DNA of 18,012 bases, taken from the NCBI GenBank assembly GCA_964590835.1, contig CAZPYD010000015.1:1-18012 (forward strand), written 5' to 3'. The notes under the pieces were generated by a model. The model saw only the letters and a program-made list of their open reading frames with translations. It was not told the DNA's origin and ran no database searches. This document shows positions 14,095 through 18,012 of the stretch, in pieces. The stretch's first letter is position 1, and the number at the start of each line of letters is the position of its first letter. A program made the position numbers and the translations under genes. The DNA comes from CAZPYD01 sp964590835. Its GTDB lineage: Bacteria; Patescibacteriota; Minisyncoccia; JAHISW01; Tagabacteraceae.

Positions 14095-14125
14095 CCAACT
14101 AGTGAGGTCGAACCTCACTAGTTGG
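14095..14125. repeat. palindromic repeat copy 1 (intergenic)
   Basis: A perfect palindrome: the 12-base arm AACTAGTGAGGT, a CGA loop and the complementary arm, extended by CC/GG to 14 bp per arm. It sits 9 nt after the transposase stop and could act as a stable 3' hairpin. Confidence 0.9.
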
Positions 14126-14133
14126 TTCATTGA

Positions 14134-14838
14134 TTAAAATTTTTCCAGAGCAACATCCTTAATCTCTTGAAAACCGTCTTTTCTGTCCTTAAGCCACTCT
14201 TTCGTCTCTTTTTTGTACTTTTCCTCTCCTCCCCAAAAGTCCAGCAAAAACTCTCTTTGCGTAACAGAAGGAAAGTTTTTCTTTCCAACATAATCAGCAA
14301 AACTACTCCACCTATACTCTTCCAAAAACTTCACTTGTTCAACTAGTGAGGTTCGACCTCGATAGTTAGATAATTTCAAAGGGTTTGCGTGGATATAGTG
14401 TGGAATATGTAAAAAATGAGCGTGCTCTTCTAACATTACTGCTTTAAATTTTCCCTGAAACAACGGGCCTACTCTCTTATATTTTTTATTAAAATACATT
14501 GTATAACCAGTTCCCATTTTTTGCATAAATCTAACTATGCCATTTTCTTTTTTTTGTTTAACGACTAAATGAAAATGGTTGGGCATAAGGGTAAATATCA
14601 AAACATCCAACAATAATTTTCTCGGCTTTCTATCACTCTTCAAATAGTGAGGTTCGACCTCACTAGTTTTTTTGTTGAGGTAATAGAACATATTTTTTGC
14701 TGTCCTTTCATCGTTAAATTCAAAAAGGCAATGTATAAAGCGCAGATAATCCTGCCTATCCATGAATACATTTCTTTTTTCTACCCCGCGATTGTAGATA
14801 TGATACAATTTATTATTTAAAAATATTGGTTTTTGCAT
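14134..14838 (-). CDS. REP-associated tyrosine transposase (RAYT, Y1 family)
   Basis: A 234-aa IS200-like single-strand transposase of the RAYT group. The N-terminus YHIYNRGVEKRNVFMDRQDYLRF is typical. The HUH metal-binding motif is in LMPNHFHLVVK, with the nucleophilic tyrosine expected in GTGYTMYFNKKYKRVGPLFQGKFKA. RAYTs are thought to mobilise short palindromic REP sequences. Here five full copies of one palindrome lie nearby, three of them within 0.8 kb including two inside this gene. The copy at 14642-14668 encodes TSEVEPHY just before the HUH segment. The copy at 14341-14367 encodes NYRGRTSLV in another frame. Both carry base changes that avoid stops. The full catalytic set seems present, so the enzyme may be active. 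Confidence 0.92.
   Translation of the reverse strand: MQKPIFLNNKLYHIYNRGVEKRNVFMDRQDYLRFIHCLFEFNDERTAKNMFYYLNKKTSEVEPHYLKSDRKPRKLLLDVLIFTLMPNHFHLVVKQKKENGIVRFMQKMGTGYTMYFNKKYKRVGPLFQGKFKAVMLEEHAHFLHIPHYIHANPLKLSNYRGRTSLVEQVKFLEEYRWSSFADYVGKKNFPSVTQREFLLDFWGGEEKYKKETKEWLKDRKDGFQEIKDVALEKF
14341..14367. repeat. palindromic repeat copy 2, inside the transposase gene
   Basis: 27 bp, same arm AACTAGTGAGGT with a TCG loop, opposite orientation to copies 1 and 4. The right arm reads ACCTCGATAGTT instead of ACCTCACTAGTT. On the coding strand these two changes turn TAG TGA into TAT CGA. Confidence 0.88.
14642..14668. repeat. palindromic repeat copy 3, inside the transposase gene
   Basis: 27 bp with one departure from the perfect palindrome: the left arm is AAATAGTGAGGT. 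On the coding strand this makes CAC TAT TTG rather than CAC TAG TTG, avoiding a stop. It encodes TSEVEPHY. Confidence 0.9.
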
Positions 14839-14859
14839 AAATTAAGTATAACATATTTT

Positions 14860-14901
14860 AACTAGTGAGGTCGTAACTAGTGAGGTCGAACCTCACTAGT
14901 T
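14860..14901. repeat. palindromic repeat copy 4 plus tandem half copy
   Basis: A half unit (AACTAGTGAGGTCG, 14860-14873) is followed after one base by a full perfect copy (14875-14901). It lies 22 nt upstream of the transposase start, so RNA or single-stranded DNA here would fold just ahead of the gene. Confidence 0.9.
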
Positions 14902-14922
14902 GAGAAATTGGAGCAAAGATAC

Positions 14923-14979
14923 CTATCGGCCCATGTTGTAGAGGCGGGTGATTTCATCTGCCGAAAGCGCGCGATTGTA
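14923..14979 (-). pseudogene. orphan LamG C-terminal fragment
   Basis: On the minus strand 18 codons read YNRALSADEITRLYNMGR and then TAG. They are nearly identical to the last 18 residues of the LamG gene 0.4 kb upstream (V replaces I). Homology stops abruptly on its upstream side, so this is a decapitated remnant of a paralogue or a partial duplication. Confidence 0.8.
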
Positions 14980-15009
14980 AGAATATAAATTTTTTAGTAA
15001 AATAAAAAT

Positions 15010-15086
15010 GCTATGGGGGTACCAAGGTGGGAGTCTAAACTCGTCATTTTAGGTCTCGAGGATTCGATTCCCTCTACCTCCATAGC
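15010..15086 (+). other. tRNA-like stem-loop (tRNA/tmRNA 3'-end-like)
   Basis: A 12-bp stem, GCTATGGGGGTA (15010-15021) with TACCTCCATAGC (15075-15086), has only one G.T pair. It encloses a T-arm-like hairpin, GAGGA-TTCGATT-CCCTC (15058-15074), and a stem CTAAA/TTTAG with an 8-base loop (15035-15052). The T-loop TTCGATT and the sequence before CTACCTCCA look like a tRNA or tmRNA 3' end. The D-arm is missing, pair 53-61 is A.C and CCA is not encoded. It is not a working tRNA by standard rules. Alternatives are a decayed tRNA, an integration-site remnant of a tmRNA gene, or a structural RNA. Confidence 0.4.
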
Positions 15087-15120
15087 CCTATAGGGCTTGT
15101 CTAAGTTATCCACACAGCTA

Positions 15121-15221
15121 TTGACAAAATGATTCAATCTGCTAATGTATAAACAAGATGACGAGTTTAGATTTCTCACTGAGGTGAGACTCCAGGCATC
15201 GCTAGAAATAGCGGTGTTTTT
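15121..15221 (+). ncRNA. candidate small RNA with promoter and terminator
   Basis: A TTGACA at 15121 is followed by TAATGT (16-nt spacer) or TATAAA (21-nt spacer), so a start near 15155 is likely. The predicted transcript has an unpaired 5' segment, ATGACGAGTTTAGA (15158-15171). A 6-bp hairpin TCTCAC/GTGAGA (15174-15189) follows. It ends with a textbook terminator: an 8-bp stem with a GAAA tetraloop (15197-15216) and TTTTT. The 5' segment is perfectly complementary to 14 nt (15034-15047) of the tRNA-like fold. It also contains a 9-codon mini-ORF (MTSLDFSLR). No RNA family is recognised. Confidence 0.45.
15197..15221 (+). terminator. rho-independent terminator with GAAA tetraloop
   Basis: CATCGCTA pairs with TAGCGGTG around a GAAA loop (one G.T pair), followed directly by TTTTT. 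It points along the plus strand, with no protein gene upstream in that direction. Confidence 0.85.
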
Positions 15222-15310
15222 GGTTGTCTTCAAAATTATGTGTGTTTAGCACCCATAAAAAGTAGAATACAGAATATTCTACATTCTACATTCTTAATTC
15301 AACATTCTCG

Positions 15311-16039
15311 TCATCGGCCCATGTTGTAGAGGCGGGTGACTTCGTCGGCGGAAAGAGCTCTGTTGTAGATGCGAACATCATCTAGGGAACCATCAAATTC
15401 ATAACCCGCGCTACTAAAAGGAACTCCTAAATTATTTATATTTAATGTTTTTGATGAAGCAGAAGCAGAACCTTGAAAATTCCCATCAAGATAATATTTA
15501 ACAATTGAGCCATCATAAGTTATTGTCCAATATTGCCATTGACCAGTACTAATCACAGCTCCTGTAAAATCTGCCGTAGATCCATCACTGAAAGAAGTTC
15601 TCCAAAGTCCCGAATTTTTTTGACCAATAAAATCATTATTTGTATTATATTCTCCAAAAGGAATAACCCATAAAGTTGAAAAAGAATCTGCTTTTACCCA
15701 TCCTGCAACAGCAAATTCTGTTAAAGAAAAATTTGAAAAACCCACATAATCATCGCTCCCATCAAAATCCAAACCCACTCCCAACTTTCCATCAACCCAG
15801 CCGCCGTTTGTGGAAGTTGCCATCCAGTTTAATGTCCCATGATTTAAGTTCCCGCTTCTGTCGTTGGCTGTGGAGCCGGAGCCTTCCTGAAAATCCCAGT
15901 AGCCGACAAGGCCGCTGTGGAAGACAGGGCGAACGATGACGCTGGCTTGAGCGTCAGTGGCGCAGACAAGACCTACAAAAATTATTATAGAAATGAATAG
16001 AAATTTATAGAAACTCTTGTGCTTCTTTCCATAATAACT
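15311..16039 (-). CDS. exported LamG-domain protein without a start codon
   Basis: The open frame begins after a TAA at 16040-16042 and encodes a clear signal peptide (KSFYKFLFISIIIFVGLVCATDAQA). A LamG/concanavalin-type jelly roll follows: SGLVGYWDFQEGSGSTANDRSG, then KLGVGLDFDGSDDYV, WQYWTITYDGS and the usual end LDDVRIYNRALSADEVTRLYNMGR. LamG domains bind glycans or adhere to surfaces. No ATG, GTG or TTG precedes the signal peptide. The first ATG (15823) would delete the signal and the first strands. The 5' end is joined to a truncated four-helix gene, so the start was probably lost by rearrangement. Either a non-standard start is used or the gene is dead. Confidence 0.75.
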   Translation of the reverse strand, partial: SYYGKKHKSFYKFLFISIIIFVGLVCATDAQASVIVRPVFHSGLVGYWDFQEGSGSTANDRSGNLNHGTLNWMATSTNGGWVDGKLGVGLDFDGSDDYVGFSNFSLTEFAVAGWVKADSFSTLWVIPFGEYNTNNDFIGQKNSGLWRTSFSDGSTADFTGAVISTGQWQYWTITYDGSIVKYYLDGNFQGSASASSKTLNINNLGVPFSSAGYEFDGSLDDVRIYNRALSADEVTRLYNMGR

Positions 16040-16313
16040 TTATCTCGTCTTTATGTTCAGGATTACTTCTAGCAAGCAATCTTAACCAATGTTTGGTTTC
16101 TTTAATTTCTTTTTTAGCAATGCTGATTTTGTGAATAAAATCTTTTTTACTTTCCGCTTCTGTAGCTTCACAATAATTTGCGCCTATTGAGCCACTCGAA
16201 GCAACAACTTGTGTAATTATTCTTCTATTTATTTCATCTTTTTTTATCTTTTTCATTAAGTCAATAACACTCTCAGCAAACTTTGCAGTTCTCTACTCCA
16301 GATCATATTTATT
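16005..16313 (-). pseudogene. four-helix-bundle protein, broken copy
   Basis: This is a second copy of the gene at 12982-13341. The frame reads NKYDLE, then TAG at 16293-16295, then RTAKFAESVIDLMKKIKK...SGSIGANYCEATEAESKKDF...KETKHWLRLLA...LLWKEAQEFL and stop. The intact copy has YNLEERT at the TAG position, so a single GAG/GAA to TAG change explains it. The 3' end is also cut: about 14 residues present in the intact copy are missing and the sequence runs into the LamG signal peptide. An ATG at 16256 could give an 83-aa remnant lacking helix 1. Confidence 0.8.
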
Positions 16314-16323
16314 TTTATCGTTT

Positions 16324-16379
16324 TTGATTATTGATACTTGATTATTGGTTGATTATTGAAAATTGAAAGTTGATTATTG
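16324..16379. repeat. four direct copies of TTGATTATTG
   Basis: The 10-mer TTGATTATTG occurs at 16324, 16338, 16349 and 16370 in a 56-bp AT-rich spacer between the S74 protein stop and the broken four-helix gene. It is probably simple-sequence expansion; no function is evident. Confidence 0.7.
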
Positions 16380-16387
16380 TTTAAAAA

Positions 16388-18012
16388 TTATTCCTGTGGT
16401 GTAGTAGTGGCAACATCATCGGGAGTCGCTATGGGCTCTTCAATTACTATCTCGGGTGTTGAACTCGCTGTTTCTGTTTCCGGCTCCGGTTCAATTAGCG
16501 AGCCTACAACCTCTATACTTCTTGTTGTTGTAGCTGTGTTTCCAGCCTGGTCAGTAGCTACATAAGATATGGTATGCTCGCCAGCCGCGCTGGTGTCCAC
16601 TGACACATCCATGCCGCTTATGTTCCTGCCTGCAAATATGTCGTTTATAAATACACTGTAGCCAAGATTTTGATCTACGTTATCTGTAATAGTTACTCCC
16701 AAGTCGCCATATGTGCTATTTATTTCTACTGTAGCAGGGTTGTTGCCCTTGAGTATTAGAACCGGCGCTTCTGTATCTACGGAAATCGGAGGTTCAACCC
16801 TGTCTGCCGGCAAGGCAGGCTCGGTAGTTGGAGTTGTTGCCGTTGATTCTTGATTCAACAGTGCTTTTAACTGTTCTTCATTCACGCAAGTATTGCCAAT
16901 ACAAAGCTCATCTTTAATCAACAAACTTTTCACGGCTACAACCTTATCGCCAAACCAATCAAGAATAGCCGCGGCCAATGATTCAAGTGTTGGAAAATGC
17001 CCCCAGGTTGTTAGATCGTTAGTATCATTTTGAAATTTGGCCTCAATATCATCAATCCTCATCTCTAATTTTTTAATCTCTCCTTGCTGCGCCTTAATAC
17101 CCGCCCAAGCCAATGAAGTCATTTTATAAAGATCCACGCCTTTGCCGTCCACGCTCAAAACCTCCACAGGCGCCTCTTCGGCAATAAGACCAAGCCTACG
17201 AGGCTCAATATAGTGAGGTTCGACCTCACTAGTTGTGTCGTTTTTATAGTTATATCTTGCTACCCTTGCTCTGCTAATCTTCTCCAACGCCCCATCATAG
17301 TCTGTGTCTACAAGATACTCTATATCCTTCTTAGCATCGCTTGTTGAAATGTTTACAAAAGACTCTGCGGCCACATCGCCCATTACATGCAATTTATATT
17401 CCGGCGAAGTAGTCCCAATACCCAAATTACCATTCTCATCGATCAGAACAGACGGAGTGGTGGTTGGGGCATCGAGAATATCTAAAACACTTACTATTTC
17501 TTTAACACCTTCTACTAAGACCGGACCCAGTTTATCATACTGAATACCCCAATATTCTCCTGTTGTATCAACCATTTCCGGGAAATACGGCTCTACCTCT
17601 TGGGCTATAACACCAATCTGAGTGCTTGTGCTTGAACCCGGATTAATCCAATTGAAGTTTACACCCCTAATTTGATTCAATTTTTCTAAAGCGTTTGGGA
17701 TGTTTTGAATATTCTTTTTTAACCTCACATCCGAACCTGCTGACCAACCGGTAGTGTTTTGAGCCATATATACCCCATCATTGTCGTCATTATCATACAA
17801 ATAAAGATTTCCGTTGTTATCTCCCACCAACCGCCAATTTCGAGCGTCGTCCATCTCGAACCTTAATGAGGCAGCAGTATTGGCACCAGAATTAATTTTT
17901 ATCGAAGTAGCGCCAGAACCTGTAACAACAAGTTTTCGTTCTGGTGCTGATGTTCCAATACCGACGTTGCCGTTATCGTCAATTCGCATTTGTTCCTGCA
18001 TCTGTCCTTTTG
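16388..18012 (-). CDS. surface protein with two peptidase-S74 chaperone domains (5' partial)
   Basis: The frame is open to the window edge, so the start is missing; at least 540 residues are visible. NGNVGIGTSAPERKLVV and NGNLGIGTTSPEYKLHV are tail-fibre-like beta repeats that precede intramolecular chaperone domains. The first domain is SDVRLKKNIQNIPNALEKL...GVIAQEVEPYFPEMV; the second is SDAKKDIEYLVDTDYDGALEKI...LGLIAEEAP. In endosialidases such domains trimerise the fibre and then self-cleave at the leading serine. A trailing Ig-like module (APVLILKGNNPATVEIN...GEHTISYVATDQAGNTAT, DUF5011-like) and a Pro/Glu/Thr tail follow. The second chaperone domain contains palindrome copy 5, encoding TSEVEPHY. 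Base composition appears richer in GC than the translation genes. Confidence 0.88.
   Translation of the reverse strand, partial: KGQMQEQMRIDDNGNVGIGTSAPERKLVVTGSGATSIKINSGANTAASLRFEMDDARNWRLVGDNNGNLYLYDNDDNDGVYMAQNTTGWSAGSDVRLKKNIQNIPNALEKLNQIRGVNFNWINPGSSTSTQIGVIAQEVEPYFPEMVDTTGEYWGIQYDKLGPVLVEGVKEIVSVLDILDAPTTTPSVLIDENGNLGIGTTSPEYKLHVMGDVAAESFVNISTSDAKKDIEYLVDTDYDGALEKISRARVARYNYKNDTTSEVEPHYIEPRRLGLIAEEAPVEVLSVDGKGVDLYKMTSLAWAGIKAQQGEIKKLEMRIDDIEAKFQNDTNDLTTWGHFPTLESLAAAILDWFGDKVVAVKSLLIKDELCIGNTCVNEEQLKALLNQESTATTPTTEPALPADRVEPPISVDTEAPVLILKGNNPATVEINSTYGDLGVTITDNVDQNLGYSVFINDIFAGRNISGMDVSVDTSAAGEHTISYVATDQAGNTATTTRSIEVVGSLIEPEPETETASSTPEIVIEEPIATPDDVATTTPQE
17209..17234. repeat. palindromic repeat copy 5, inside the S74 protein gene
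   Basis: The core TAGTGAGGT-TCG-ACCTCACTA is intact and one arm end is altered. On the coding strand CAC TAG becomes CAC TAT, avoiding a stop. It encodes TSEVEPHY, the same octapeptide as copy 3, inserted between ARVARYNYKND and the LGLIAEEAP strand. Confidence 0.9.

Noticed and set aside
14095..14901. CRISPR array formed by the 27-bp repeats
   Set aside because: Spacing is irregular, orientation is mixed and several copies lie inside genes.
15084..15097. 14-bp palindrome AGCCCTATAGGGCT
   Set aside because: Perfect but short and isolated; it could be an operator, yet nothing else supports this.
15106..15114. Perfect DnaA box TTATCCACA
   Set aside because: Only one box, no cluster, no dnaA or AT-rich unwinding element in context; a 9-mer can occur by chance.
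15201..15212. GCTAGAAATAGC is identical to the loop region of Cas9 single-guide RNA scaffolds
   Set aside because: It is simply the GAAA tetraloop of a terminator stem; there are no CRISPR repeats, spacers or cas genes in the window.
15010..15221. Circularly permuted (two-piece) tmRNA gene
   Set aside because: The 3' T-arm and an H2-like complement are present, but there is no 5' acceptor strand, no conserved GGTTTCGAC D-loop and no tag ORF ending in alanines.
14994..15233. Minus-strand 79-aa ORF
   Set aside because: It runs across the tRNA-like fold and candidate small RNA, has no domain or ribosome-binding site, and is explained by those structures.
14923..15370. Template and variable repeats of a diversity-generating retroelement (two similar LamG 3' ends)
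   Set aside because: The duplicated part is only about 55 bp, the differences are not adenine-specific, and no reverse transcriptase is present.

Overview
The window looks like a Patescibacteria (Candidate Phyla Radiation) chromosome, most likely from the Parcubacteria side. The evidence is the 16S rRNA 5' end, a ribosomal protein L32 that starts MTIRMRHTK, a compact EF-Ts, low GC over most of the window, dense minus-strand translation genes, and CPR-typical four-helix-bundle and endosialidase-chaperone proteins. The phylum call is inference from sequence features; no search was run.

Layout. Positions 1-198 hold the 5' end of a 16S rRNA gene on the minus strand, with a leader and a promoter-like site up to about 407. 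Divergent from it, 529-956 carries two small plus-strand ORFs of unknown function, closed by a strong terminator. Positions 1048-4317 are a minus-strand carbohydrate block: a GH1 beta-glycosidase, a second TIM-barrel glycoside hydrolase with a lipoprotein-like signal, and an EamA-type transporter. Positions 4372-10228 form a long minus-strand run of translation and RNA genes: trmD, a KH protein, rpsP, rnc, a nusB-Nudix fusion, rpmF, tRNA-Thr(UGU), two tiny overlapping ORFs, tsf and rpsB. Divergently, 10400-11539 carries rpmE and a short prfA. A bidirectional terminator then separates them from a minus-strand lytic transglycosylase, a four-helix-bundle protein and rplY (11561-14052).

Positions 14095-18012 form an accessory zone. 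It holds a REP-associated tyrosine transposase (RAYT), a palindromic repeat family, a leftover LamG tail, a tRNA-like fold, a candidate small RNA, a LamG gene with no start codon, a broken four-helix gene, and a large surface protein with two peptidase-S74 chaperone domains that runs off the right edge. Parts of this zone (LamG and S74 genes) look visibly richer in GC than the translation genes.

Main observations. (1) A 27-bp palindrome occurs five times plus a half copy. Three copies lie inside genes, two of them in the RAYT gene itself. In all three, the base changes from the perfect palindrome remove exactly the in-frame stop codons it would introduce. (2) Two MITE-like elements of 130-147 bp share termini CGGTAGTA...TACTACCG. 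One has a perfect 8-bp target duplication; the other sits directly against the rpmF start codon. (3) NusB is fused to a Nudix domain. (4) Release factor 1 lacks all of domain 1. (5) A candidate small RNA has a 5' segment perfectly complementary to a nearby tRNA-like structure.
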